Notes under the pieces: model-generated
The model's input: the letters and a program-made list of their open reading frames with translations, nothing else
What the model was told of the DNA's origin: nothing
The model's database searches: none
Shown: one piece after another, positions 1 to 7,542 of the stretch
How positions within the stretch are numbered: position 1 is the stretch's first letter
How the letters are laid out: each line of letters begins with the position of its first letter
DNA from: Pisciglobus halotolerans
GTDB lineage: Bacteria > Bacillota > Bacilli > Lactobacillales > Carnobacteriaceae
NCBI RefSeq assembly: GCF_900113675.1
Contig: NZ_FOQE01000002.1
Location: forward strand, 62,001-126,000
DNA: 64,000 nt
Direction of reading: 5' to 3'
Position numbers and translations under genes: made by a program

Positions 1-187
1 ACCCCAATAAGAAATCTGCTTGGTCGAATTGAAAATTTGAAAATGCCCCATCCCACGCCCCTTCCACAAATCCTTCTTCTCTTGTTTCCACTTTTCTGCC
101 ATGTGACAGTTGCAATGCCAACGTTCCTTTTTCAAGCTTGGCACACCACGCTAAAGAGGCTATACCCTCTATTCTGGTTTCTTTCAC
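1..187 (-). CDS. asparagine-synthase-like protein, second paralog (partial, runs off window start)
   Basis: Only the N-terminal 62 codons are inside the window. The frame opens with GTG at 187-185, overlapping the TGA stop of the preceding gene by 4 nt (GTGA), and AAGGAGG stands 8 nt upstream of it, so this start is well supported and translation is probably coupled. The N-terminus is clearly homologous to that of the neighbouring gene: both share a VEGAW(D/E)GAF motif, an FDQADF motif and an L..AW..KLEK-like start. It is therefore a tandem paralog, with the ATP-pyrophosphatase domain outside the window. No Cys follows the start Met, so it would not be a canonical class II glutamine amidotransferase. 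It is the distal known gene of the operon that begins near 4446. Confidence 0.8.
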   Translation of the reverse strand, partial: MKETRIEGIASLAWCAKLEKGTLALQLSHGRKVETREEGFVEGAWDGAFSNFQFDQADFLLG

Positions 188-1827
188 TCTCTACTCCTCC
201 TTCCGATCTCAGCCATGATTTCTTCTGAATACGGACTGCGCTCTTCGCTTAAAACTGCGCTTGAACGATTATTTTCGTTTTGCAGCAAATTAAGGTATTT
301 TTTATACTTTCTTTCAAATGCATTTCGGTAACGCTTCTGCATCTCTTGAACGCCCCAGTGGATCAAATATGCCGGTGCTCCTGGGTTGGTCTCACTTTCT
401 GCATTCGGCATCGTCAAATTGCTTTCGATCCCAAGCTTGCGCAGCGCAACATGAAGATAAACATTTTTTGTATCGAATAGATAACGCAGCCATCTTTGGA
501 AATGCTCTCGATCAAATTTGCGGTAATGTTTATAATATTGCTGATAAGAATGAAAGGATGCTTTGGACATGCGTTCTTTTAACCGCGAAAAACTATCGTA
601 ACGATAATTGATCCCCACACCTTTTTTGTTCATACCAAATGCCTCTCTAGGGATTCCTGCTGTTTCCACGATCCTTCTTGGAATTGGCCGATCGTACGAC
701 CCGCCGATAGAATACGGTTGCATTTCTGGAGAATTGCTCAGTTTCCATAAACTTTTCCATTGCACGCCGCCAAAAGTCGGAAGCGGTGTAAAAATATACC
801 CAACGCGTAAGCGATGTTCAATCATCGATACTCCTGCCATAACATCATCCGGAAAACGAAATCCGTCATTAGCGTCTGAACGATCCTTGCCCCAGAACTC
901 ATCGCCTTCTTCACCAAAAATCACGATATTATCTGCCATCTCTTCTTCAAATGATGTGTAAACGACACCGCTGCCCAACTCACCAGTGGAAACAAATGCT
1001 GTCTCGATCAGCTGCTCATTATCTAAGTACTTTTGAGCATCTTTTAATATAATCGATGAATAGCCCAACTGCTGTGCAATAGATAAGCCGCAATCTTCCG
1101 CATAGTGTTCCGGCCGATCGAAGGACAACGCTGTATCGCAGCCGGCTTCTTTGGCCAAAACGGCACATGCCGCTGAATCATAACCATTTGAAATGGTCGT
1201 TACGATACCATAGGGTTGTTTTCTCAATGGGTCTTTAGCGTTTTCGATAAACTGTTTCAGTGTGCAGCTCAATATTTGCCGGTAATGTTCATAATGTTCA
1301 AAAGGAGCGATTTCCATTTTTTTCTCTTTTTCGATATTGAGGTGTTTATCGATCACTAAGTTGCAATAATAATGCAAATAAAGCTTCTTCTGTCCTTTTA
1401 ATGGGATCCAATCCTTATAGCGATAGATTCCCTTTAAAATCGAATTTAAGTCTTTTTCATAATCAAGATATCGAGGATTCAGTCTGGCATGAGCCAGATG
1501 CAGCGCAAATGGCATGGAATTAGAAACGATCAACTTGTTTTTTAAACGAATCGTATGCAGCCGATCCAGCGTATGGCTAGCGGTAGAAAACATAAACGTT
1601 CTTTTGTATTTTTTTTGCTTGATTCTTCCACCAGATCCATTAAAGAAATCAGCTTGATCAAACCGTCCTTTTGCAAATGCTCCTTCCCAAGCCCCTTCAA
1701 CGAAAAAATCTTTTTGTGTTTCGACATTTTTACCATGATACACAGTCACGTGAAGAGAGTCTTTTTCAACGATCGCCCCCCAAGCCATTTTTGGCAGCTG
1801 ATGCATTTCGATATAACTGATTTTCAT
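184..1827 (-). CDS. asparagine-synthase-like ATP-pyrophosphatase (547 aa)
   Basis: The protein has the architecture of the asparagine synthetase B family. An N-terminal domain of about 170 residues is followed by a PP-loop ATP-pyrophosphatase domain with SNGYDSAA near residue 215, a variant of the SGGxDS loop, and FGEEGDEFWGK near 307, matching the family's SGxGxDExFGG segment. The N-terminus starts MKISYIEM and lacks the nucleophilic Cys2, so glutamine hydrolysis is unlikely; such proteins usually adenylate a carboxylate and form an amide with another amine donor. The ATG at 1827 has AGGAGT about 8 nt upstream even though it lies 62 nt inside the preceding gene. Neighbours (PLP enzyme, FemAB-like transferase, sugar transferase) suggest a role in amidating or aminoacylating a surface polymer. 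The exact substrate cannot be read from the sequence. Confidence 0.75.
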   Translation of the reverse strand: MKISYIEMHQLPKMAWGAIVEKDSLHVTVYHGKNVETQKDFFVEGAWEGAFAKGRFDQADFFNGSGGRIKQKKYKRTFMFSTASHTLDRLHTIRLKNKLIVSNSMPFALHLAHARLNPRYLDYEKDLNSILKGIYRYKDWIPLKGQKKLYLHYYCNLVIDKHLNIEKEKKMEIAPFEHYEHYRQILSCTLKQFIENAKDPLRKQPYGIVTTISNGYDSAACAVLAKEAGCDTALSFDRPEHYAEDCGLSIAQQLGYSSIILKDAQKYLDNEQLIETAFVSTGELGSGVVYTSFEEEMADNIVIFGEEGDEFWGKDRSDANDGFRFPDDVMAGVSMIEHRLRVGYIFTPLPTFGGVQWKSLWKLSNSPEMQPYSIGGSYDRPIPRRIVETAGIPREAFGMNKKGVGINYRYDSFSRLKERMSKASFHSYQQYYKHYRKFDREHFQRWLRYLFDTKNVYLHVALRKLGIESNLTMPNAESETNPGAPAYLIHWGVQEMQKRYRNAFERKYKKYLNLLQNENNRSSAVLSEERSPYSEEIMAEIGRRSRE

Positions 1828-2779
1828 TTCTCACACTCCTTGTATGGCGATACTTTTGCAACTGATCAAAGAAAAGTGGACTACTGCCGGTATGCAAAAA
1901 TAAGATAGTTTGGTTTTCGACCTGATGTTTTTTAAGGTATTGCATCATTCCCCAATAGGCTTTTCCCGTGTATGTGGGGTCAAATACAATTCCTTCACGA
2001 ATAAAAATTTTTTGTACCATTTCAATGATAGACTCATCAAATTGCCCATAACCGCCAGCAAGATAATGATCGTCAAATAGAATGGCTTCGTTGGCAAGAG
2101 GCGGCAATAACAGTTTTTCCAAATAATCATTGACGGATTCCAGCACGACGGGAAGCCCTTTTTCAGCCACTCTTGCGATACTGATCCCGACGATTTTTTT
2201 GGTATCATTGCTTAAATGATTTCCGCAAATTAGACCAGCTTGAGTGGTTCCTGTTCCAGAAGCATGAAAAATAAAATCAAAAGAAAGATGCTGTTCTTCT
2301 TCGACTACCTTGATTTCTTGGTAAGCATCAACATAAGCTTGAGTGCCATGAGGACCATGACCGCCTCCTGGAATAAAATATGGATGCAAGCCACTTTTTT
2401 TCAGTTGGTTGATAGTTTGTTGAATGGTTTCCCTGACTTGGGATAGTGGGGTGAAAATCAACTCTGCATTGAGGGTCTCAACGAGTTGTTGATTGATCGT
2501 TGGTGTATTTTGTGAAGAGGGAGAGATGATCAGACACGGGATATTTTTTGTTGCTGCTATGGCTGCGATCACACGACAATGGTTGGAACTGCTGCTGCCA
2601 TAAGTGACGAGACAATCAGCTCGTTCCTTTTCGATGTCTTGCAAAAAGTAATACGCTTTACGCGCTTTGTTGCCGCCGAAGGACAACGGGATCAAGTCTT
2701 CCCTTTTGATGTAAAATCGGTTGTGCTGAAACGTTTCTTTTAAAGGATGGATCGGTGTTGGCGCAAAAAAAGGTTTCAT
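1766..2779 (-). CDS. PLP-dependent enzyme of the ACC deaminase / D-cysteine desulfhydrase family
   Basis: A 337-residue protein, the normal length for this branch of the tryptophan-synthase-beta-like fold. The expected Schiff-base lysine lies in FGGNKARKA near residue 38, followed by the serine-rich TYGSSSSNHCR loop that holds the carboxylate. SGTGTTQAGL near 175 is the phosphate-binding glycine-rich loop. The start ATG has GAGGTG 7 nt upstream. It begins 15 nt after the previous gene and its end overlaps the next one by 62 nt. Family members break down D-cysteine or ACC, but several are biosynthetic in clusters. Here it probably makes or modifies an amino acid used by the co-transcribed transferase and ligase genes; that is inference. 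Confidence 0.75.
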   Translation of the reverse strand: MKPFFAPTPIHPLKETFQHNRFYIKREDLIPLSFGGNKARKAYYFLQDIEKERADCLVTYGSSSSNHCRVIAAIAATKNIPCLIISPSSQNTPTINQQLVETLNAELIFTPLSQVRETIQQTINQLKKSGLHPYFIPGGGHGPHGTQAYVDAYQEIKVVEEEQHLSFDFIFHASGTGTTQAGLICGNHLSNDTKKIVGISIARVAEKGLPVVLESVNDYLEKLLLPPLANEAILFDDHYLAGGYGQFDESIIEMVQKIFIREGIVFDPTYTGKAYWGMMQYLKKHQVENQTILFLHTGSSPLFFDQLQKYRHTRSVRNENQLYRNASAAKNGLGGDR

Positions 2780-2794
2780 CTGCTCTCACCTCAT

Positions 2795-3760
2795 TTATTT
2801 GCGGTAAGCTGGGAAGTAATCTTTATACGAACCTCCCGCCTGTTCAACCAAAGATTCGTAAATATCAGCATTGCGTATTTTGGTCCCTCGGTAAAATGGA
2901 TAACTTTTTGATTTCGCAGTAAATTGTTTTTTATATTGTTCCAAGCTGCTGCCGGCTTTAGCAGAACCAAGATCAAATAATCGTTTGCCGTAAGCCTCTG
3001 CATAACTTGCTGCTTCATAGATCAACAAGCTGTTCGGCTGGATACTCTTATATGCTGGATCAGTTGCCGCAAAGTGATAGTGAACGATGTCTTCTCCTAA
3101 CAACAACAATGCTGCAGAAATAACTTTTTCATCCAGCAATGCAACCGCGAATAGGACTTTATCCGGATAAAAATCAAGGTAACGCTGCAGAAATGCTTTA
3201 TCTAATTGATAATAATCGCCAAACTGATGCTGATCAGCTGTTCGTTGATACAACTTTAGAAACTCGTCAATAAAATCTGGATCATCTGTAAAGCGGATAA
3301 TGACATTATTTTTTATGGCCCTTCTGATCTGCTGACGCAAACCGGAACTAAAAGCATCCTTAAAAAAATCCATTCTTAAATCAATACAGTAAACTTCTCC
3401 AAAATAAGAAAGATCATATTCGTCTTCGAACCAATGTGCCTGTTTCAGCCAAGGACTGAAACGAATATATTCCGCAACGATCTTTTCTTGTGCACAATAG
3501 TCGCCAAAAACTTGACTAAACTCTTGAATGAGCACTTTTTCTTTGCCTTCCTGAATGTGTTCGAGCCAAATTCCGCCTTGTCCACGTGGAGTAACGATGT
3601 CATAGTATTGAACATTGTCGACTTTTCCAGCTGGTCTTTTGATAAAAGGATAAACGATCCGTCCTTCTTCTCTTTCAAAAAGATAATGAAGCGATTCGCC
3701 ACCTTCTTTCGTCTGCTGAAGAACGCCCCAGCCTTTGTCCATGTAGAAACTTTTGATCAT
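2795..3760 (-). CDS. FemAB/GNAT-fold acyl- or aminoacyl-transferase
   Basis: This 321-residue protein resembles the FemAB / CelD-BcsL type double-GNAT family (Acetyltransf_6). Typical signs are SGLRQQIRRAIK near residue 140, a basic helix preceding the second GNAT lobe, then HYHFAATDPAYKSIQPN and the conserved terminal FDLGSAKAGSSLEQYKKQF segment. FemX/FemAB proteins transfer amino acids from aminoacyl-tRNA to lipid-linked muropeptides; BcsL-like relatives acylate polysaccharides. No membrane segment is present, so it should act in the cytoplasm on a lipid-linked intermediate. Its ATG overlaps the sugar transferase stop (ATGA), a sign of translational coupling. Whether the donor is aminoacyl-tRNA or acyl-CoA cannot be decided here. 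Confidence 0.7.
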   Translation of the reverse strand: MIKSFYMDKGWGVLQQTKEGGESLHYLFEREEGRIVYPFIKRPAGKVDNVQYYDIVTPRGQGGIWLEHIQEGKEKVLIQEFSQVFGDYCAQEKIVAEYIRFSPWLKQAHWFEDEYDLSYFGEVYCIDLRMDFFKDAFSSGLRQQIRRAIKNNVIIRFTDDPDFIDEFLKLYQRTADQHQFGDYYQLDKAFLQRYLDFYPDKVLFAVALLDEKVISAALLLLGEDIVHYHFAATDPAYKSIQPNSLLIYEAASYAEAYGKRLFDLGSAKAGSSLEQYKKQFTAKSKSYPFYRGTKIRNADIYESLVEQAGGSYKDYFPAYRK

Positions 3761-4446
3761 TTGACAACCTCCTTATCTTTTTCCTGATGCCCTTCGTCCC
3801 ATTCTTCAGCTAATTCTTGTGTGGGTTCAGTCTCAATAAATTTAGCTGCTGTTTTGAATAAGAGCGTCAAGTCTGTCTTAAACGATAGTGTCTCCAAGTA
3901 ACGGATATCTTCAGCTATCCGTTGATCCCATTCCACGCGGTTACGGTATTTAATTTGAGCGGATCCGGTCAAACCTGGTTTGATCAAAAAACGCTTTTTT
4001 GCCCATTCGGGATAAGCAGCATAGCCAGGATACGGCGAATAAATAACCGGTGGTCGAGGTCCCACCAAAGACATATCTCCTTTTAAAATATTGATCAATT
4101 GCGGCAGCTCATCCAAACTCGTTCTTCGCAACACCAAGCCCACCTTGGTGATCCGTTGATCTTTAAAACTGTGGATCTGTAGACCATCGCCCATTTGCTC
4201 CGCACCGACAATCATGGTTCGGAACTTGATAATGCGAAAAACTTTGCCATGCTGTCCGATCCGCTCTTGCAAAAAGAAAATCGGACCTTCAGAATCTAAC
4301 CTGATCAAACAAGCCATCAAAATAAGCGGCAACGACAATACAGTTAAACCTATGAGGGAGAAAAAGATATCAATGAGGCGTTTGACATAGCGAGCATACA
4401 TCGACAAGTGATTTTGGTTCCAAGGAGACTTTTCTTCCATGACCAT
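3757..4446 (-). CDS. undecaprenyl-phosphate sugar phosphotransferase (initiating transferase)
   Basis: The protein belongs to the bacterial sugar transferase family (PF02397). One membrane-spanning helix (residues about 20-45) is followed by a cytoplasmic catalytic part with FRTM, DELPQLINIL and GDMSLVGPRP, the signature motifs of PglC/WbaP-type enzymes. These transfer a sugar-1-phosphate to undecaprenyl phosphate at the inner membrane leaflet and start synthesis of a repeat unit. An open frame begins at a GTG at 4458, but the ATG at 4446 has AAAGGTG about 9 nt upstream and gives 229 residues, so I prefer it. It is the first gene of the operon. A PglC-only form without the large N-terminal WbaP membrane domain fits this short length. 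Confidence 0.88.
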   Translation of the reverse strand: MVMEEKSPWNQNHLSMYARYVKRLIDIFFSLIGLTVLSLPLILMACLIRLDSEGPIFFLQERIGQHGKVFRIIKFRTMIVGAEQMGDGLQIHSFKDQRITKVGLVLRRTSLDELPQLINILKGDMSLVGPRPPVIYSPYPGYAAYPEWAKKRFLIKPGLTGSAQIKYRNRVEWDQRIAEDIRYLETLSFKTDLTLLFKTAAKFIETEPTQELAEEWDEGHQEKDKEVVK

Positions 4447-4789
4447 AAGCACACACACCTTTAGATAGTATTTTTTAAATTGGAAAAAAACAAAAAGGAT
4501 GAGATGAACTGAACAATAGATATCCTTCTTTGAGTGAGGTTTTTAAGCTGAAATCTCCGCTAAAAAATAAATATTGAGGAAAAGTAAATATGAGGTAAAT
4601 GAACCCAAAGAAGGCATCTGAGGAAAAAAAGGAGACTTCAAAAAAGAGGTAAACAAATGAAGTATAAAAAATCAAAAGGAAATATCCGGAATGGATAAGG
4701 AATGTAAACGTCGTCTTGTAGAAGACAACGAGATGAATTAAATGAGGGAAAAATGATAAAATTATCATTTTCAACTTGACCAAAGTATA
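4447..4789 (-). promoter_or_regulatory. promoter and long leader of the glycoconjugate operon
   Basis: On the minus strand a TGATATACT box (-10 at 4784-4789) is the best promoter candidate; its -35 (TTCAAT, 17 bp away) is weak. This gives a leader of about 330 nt before the ATG at 4446. The leader is pyrimidine-rich and contains a 9-bp stem with CGTTGTCTT/AAGACGACG (about 4708-4731). A second possible stem, AAGGAT/ATCCTT, is followed by a T-rich run near 4485-4535 and might act as an attenuator. No known riboswitch was recognised. A 102-codon reading frame in this stretch looks like a by-product of the T-rich composition. Confidence 0.35.
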
Positions 4790-4830
4790 TCATGCTTTAT
4801 TTTATAATTGAAAGCTATTACATTGCTAGC

Positions 4831-4864
4831 CACTATTTTGTCATAAAGTTGTGACAAAATAGTG
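4831..4864. promoter_or_regulatory. 13-bp perfect inverted repeat upstream of the glycoconjugate operon
   Basis: CACTATTTTGTCA at 4831-4843 and TGACAAAATAGTG at 4852-4864 are exact inverted copies separated by 8 bp. The site lies about 42-75 bp upstream of the putative -10 box, where an activator, or a repressor acting at a distance, would bind. A further TGACAAA follows directly, adding a direct repeat of the half-site. The arms have no T-run on either side, so an operator is more likely than a terminator. The binding protein is unknown. Confidence 0.5.
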
Positions 4865-5007
4865 ACAAACGTTATTTGAAGATTTTTTTACTTGAAAAGA
4901 GGCCCTCTACTCCAGCAAACCTTCTTTTCTTCGTTATTACCTGAACGTAACACAAATGATCGAACCAATTGACTAGCGTCATCATTCCCCTACGTTATCC
5001 TTTGAAA

Positions 5008-5099
5008 AAGTGAAAACACTCAGTATCGATACTGACCCTAAAAGTTACATTCTGCTCTAACTTTTGAGAATTGGTACCATTCACCCAGTGTTTTCACTT
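5008..5099. repeat. multi-hairpin structured element downstream of the esterase gene
   Basis: A 13-bp perfect outer stem (AAGTGAAAACACT 5008-5020 with AGTGTTTTCACTT 5087-5099) encloses a 14-bp palindrome CAGTATCGATACTG (5021-5034), an 8-bp hairpin AAAAGTTA/TAACTTTT (5040-5065) and a palindromic TGGTACCA. T-rich sequence follows on both strands. It could be a bidirectional terminator serving the esterase gene (minus strand, stop at 5226), or a mobile repeat with a cruciform-like core. The rest of the 4865-5225 gap shows nothing else that I can name. Confidence 0.45.
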
Positions 5100-5225
5100 A
5101 TTTTTATTCAATTTTTAGGACCAGCACTAAACCAGCATTTTTTTATAATCTGGATCTAGCCAATACTTTAGCGTTCCATCACAACACGCTCAAAAAGTTG
5201 ATGTTGTCTCAAACCAATCCGCTGA

Positions 5226-5990
5226 TTAAAAGCGATCAGATGTTCCTTTTAGCATACCTTCGATCCATTCCAGCACATCTTGGATCCTCTTGTCCCAAAA
5301 GTCCCAATCATGTCCACCTGAACCTTCAATAAAAGTATAATCGATATTCATTTGTTCAATCAACCCTTTAAAAATTAAATTATCTTTGTACAAAAAGTCT
5401 TCAGTGCCGCAAATTTGTAAGACAGCTGGCAACGGTTCTTTTTCTTTGGCAGCTTCTAAAACGGCAAGCAAGTCATTTGCAGAATCCTTCAGTTCATCTT
5501 TAGAACCAAAAATGGCTGAAAAACTCTTTTCTCGTGAAGCATCTCTTTCCCAGAGACCAAAGACATCCGTTGCAGCAGATAATGTAGCTATACCGGCTAC
5601 CTGATCAGGGTAGCTCAAGCCCCATTTAAGTGCGCCATAACCGCCCATTGACAAGCCGGCTACAAAAGTTTCTGCCGGAGATGTACTGATATGAAATTGA
5701 TGCTTCATCTTTTTTGGGAATTCTTCCGTTAAGAAAGTCCAGTAATCCCCTCCAATTTTCATGTCCGTATAATAACTCAAATGTACTTGCGGCATAATGA
5801 TCGCCAATTTTTTGCTAGCGGCATAACGTACTAATGAGATATTGTACAGCCAAGCTTTATCGTCATCAGAACGTCCATGCAGCAAATACAAAACCGGATA
5901 AGGTCCACTCAACTGTTCTGGCAAAATAGCTGTATAGTTCATCTTCATTCCTAATATTTCAGAAGACATATTTCCTGTGATCACGCCCAT
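5226..5990 (-). CDS. estA: alpha/beta-hydrolase esterase (tributyrin esterase / S-formylglutathione hydrolase type)
   Basis: A 254-residue esterase of the EstA/esterase D family. The catalytic serine is in GLSMGGYGAL near residue 129, the oxyanion region is LLHGRSDD near 37, the acid is Asp in CGTEDFLY near 198, and the catalytic His is in GSGGHDWDFW near 230. There is no signal peptide, so it is cytoplasmic. EstA homologs of lactic acid bacteria hydrolyse short-chain acyl esters such as tributyrin. The start ATG has GGAGGAG at a good distance. It stands alone as a single-gene unit; no substrate-specific context is visible. Confidence 0.85.
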   Translation of the reverse strand: MGVITGNMSSEILGMKMNYTAILPEQLSGPYPVLYLLHGRSDDDKAWLYNISLVRYAASKKLAIIMPQVHLSYYTDMKIGGDYWTFLTEEFPKKMKHQFHISTSPAETFVAGLSMGGYGALKWGLSYPDQVAGIATLSAATDVFGLWERDASREKSFSAIFGSKDELKDSANDLLAVLEAAKEKEPLPAVLQICGTEDFLYKDNLIFKGLIEQMNIDYTFIEGSGGHDWDFWDKRIQDVLEWIEGMLKGTSDRF

Positions 5991-6228
5991 TCCATTCTCC
6001 TCCTACCCTGCTTAAAATCATTTTTCTTCGCCCTTGATTATCCATTTATTTACGTAAAATCTTAATCCCAAATCGAAAAGCTCATTAACAAGCAACGAAG
6101 CGTGTTTCTCAAAATTGTTATTTCTTATTTTCTTTGCATTCTACTGTAATCCATTTTCGCTTATCTTTATTCGAAAGACAAACAAAACCGTTCTGGATAG
6201 CATTTTTCACTATGAAAAAAGTCTTCTA

Positions 6229-6237
6229 TGTTATAAT
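6229..6237 (+). promoter_or_regulatory. extended -10 promoter of the YeiH-like gene
   Basis: TGTTATAAT at 6229-6237 combines a perfect -10 hexamer with the upstream TG of an extended -10 element. No good -35 is seen 17 bp upstream, which fits an extended -10 promoter. Transcription would start near 6244, about 26 nt before the ATG at 6270. Confidence 0.6.
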
Positions 6238-6269
6238 AATCGCAGTACAAAAAAGGAAGGTTGTTACAT

Positions 6270-7259
6270 ATGATGGAAAATTTGAAGAAACGCTTGCCAG
6301 GTATTTTGTTGGCTATTCTGATCGCGATCCCCGCTTGGTATATAGGAAAGTTGGTACCTGTGATCGGCGGCCCTGTTTTAGGGATTTTATTTGGAATGGT
6401 ATTAGCTTTTTGGAAACGCCCTGCTATCTTTCAACCTGGCATTCAATTTACCGGAAAAAAAGTGTTACAATATGCTATTATTTTGATCGGCTTTGAAATG
6501 AACTTATACAATATCTTAGCAACTGGCAGCCAAACGCTGGTTTTGATGCTGTTCACATTGACCGCTGCATTTTTAACGGCTTATATCGCTGGAAAAATGT
6601 TACATATCAATGGTAATACGACAATCTTGATCGGTGTCGGCTCTGCCATTTGCGGCGGTTCTGCTATTGCTGCCACTGCGCCAGTTATTGGTGCCGAAGA
6701 TGATGAAGTGGCGCATGCCATCTCGACGATTTTCTTATTCAATGTGCTGGCTGCATTTCTTTTCCCAGCAATCGGACATTTGCTGCAAATGAGTGACACG
6801 CAATTTGGTTTATGGGCTGGTACTGCCGTCAACGACACTTCTTCCGTTGTAGCAGCAGGCTATTCTTATAGCGAAGTAGCCGGTAATTTAGCTGTTGTTG
6901 TTAAATTGACGCGTACGCTTTTTATTATCCCGATCACTTTCGCTTTAGCGCTTGCTAACACCCGCAAATCAAAACAACAAGCTGCTGCACAATTCAGTTT
7001 GGCTAAAATCTTTCCATGGTTTGTTTTAGGATTTTTACTCACTGCTATATTAAATACTTTTCTGCCGATACCAGAAGCTGTCACCAACTTTTTGAGCCAA
7101 GCCGGTAAGTTTTTGATCAGTGCTGCGATGGCTGCTATTGGATTGAACACCAATATCATCAAACTCTTAAAAAATGGCATCCGCCCTATTTTGCTCGGCT
7201 TTTTGTGCTGGGTCGTTTTAGCTGTGACTTCATTGATTGCACAGGGCATTTTATACTAA
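6270..7259 (+). CDS. yeiH: YeiH/UPF0324 family membrane protein, putative sulfate-type exporter
   Basis: About ten hydrophobic segments fill this 329-residue protein, with the family hallmarks IGVGSAICGGSAIAATAP near residue 115 and GTAVNDTSSVVAAGYSYS near 185. The family (PF03601) is annotated as putative sulfate exporters, but its substrate has rarely been tested. ATG at 6270 is preferred over the upstream TTG at 6261 because AAGGAAGG ends 9 nt before it. The gene is monocistronic, with its own promoter and a terminator shared with the convergent mtlD. Confidence 0.85.
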   Translation: MMENLKKRLPGILLAILIAIPAWYIGKLVPVIGGPVLGILFGMVLAFWKRPAIFQPGIQFTGKKVLQYAIILIGFEMNLYNILATGSQTLVLMLFTLTAAFLTAYIAGKMLHINGNTTILIGVGSAICGGSAIAATAPVIGAEDDEVAHAISTIFLFNVLAAFLFPAIGHLLQMSDTQFGLWAGTAVNDTSSVVAAGYSYSEVAGNLAVVVKLTRTLFIIPITFALALANTRKSKQQAAAQFSLAKIFPWFVLGFLLTAILNTFLPIPEAVTNFLSQAGKFLISAAMAAIGLNTNIIKLLKNGIRPILLGFLCWVVLAVTSLIAQGILY

Positions 7260-7388
7260 ATCAGTGATTGAAAAATTTTTTATAATGACCCTTAAATTCT
7301 GCGTAATCTTTTTTAACAAAACGTTTTACTGAATATTCACCTATTAAAATTTCAAAGATAATATTTGCTCCACATAACTCAAAATGCC

Positions 7389-7430
7389 AAAAACAGCTTT
7401 TCCTTTTTTAAATAGGAAAGGCTGTTTTTT
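7389..7430. terminator. bidirectional terminator between yeiH and mtlD
   Basis: AAAAACAGC-TTTTCCT pairs with AGGAAAG-GCTGTTTTTT around a short A/T loop. A T-run follows on both strands, so it can end the plus-strand yeiH transcript and the minus-strand mtl operon. Confidence 0.85.
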
Positions 7431-7542
7431 AATGCTGATTCCCCTTCAAAATAACGATCAGGCTAAAAAGAAAGAGGATTTTCACAGAAATAAATCAAGT
7501 AAAATGGCTCAGTAAATAGCCTCAATTTAAATGTAAAGCATC

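Noticed and set aside
608-961. 117-codon plus-strand frame inside the asparagine-synthase-like gene
   Set aside because: Shadow of a conserved coding region on the other strand.
4475-4783. 102-codon minus-strand frame rich in Phe and Leu
   Set aside because: It starts at a TTG without ribosome binding site and its hydrophobicity follows from the T-rich leader sequence. It covers the expected untranslated leader.
6134-6496. 120-codon frame overlapping the start of the YeiH-like gene
   Set aside because: Different frame in the same strand as a strongly supported membrane protein; no start signal.
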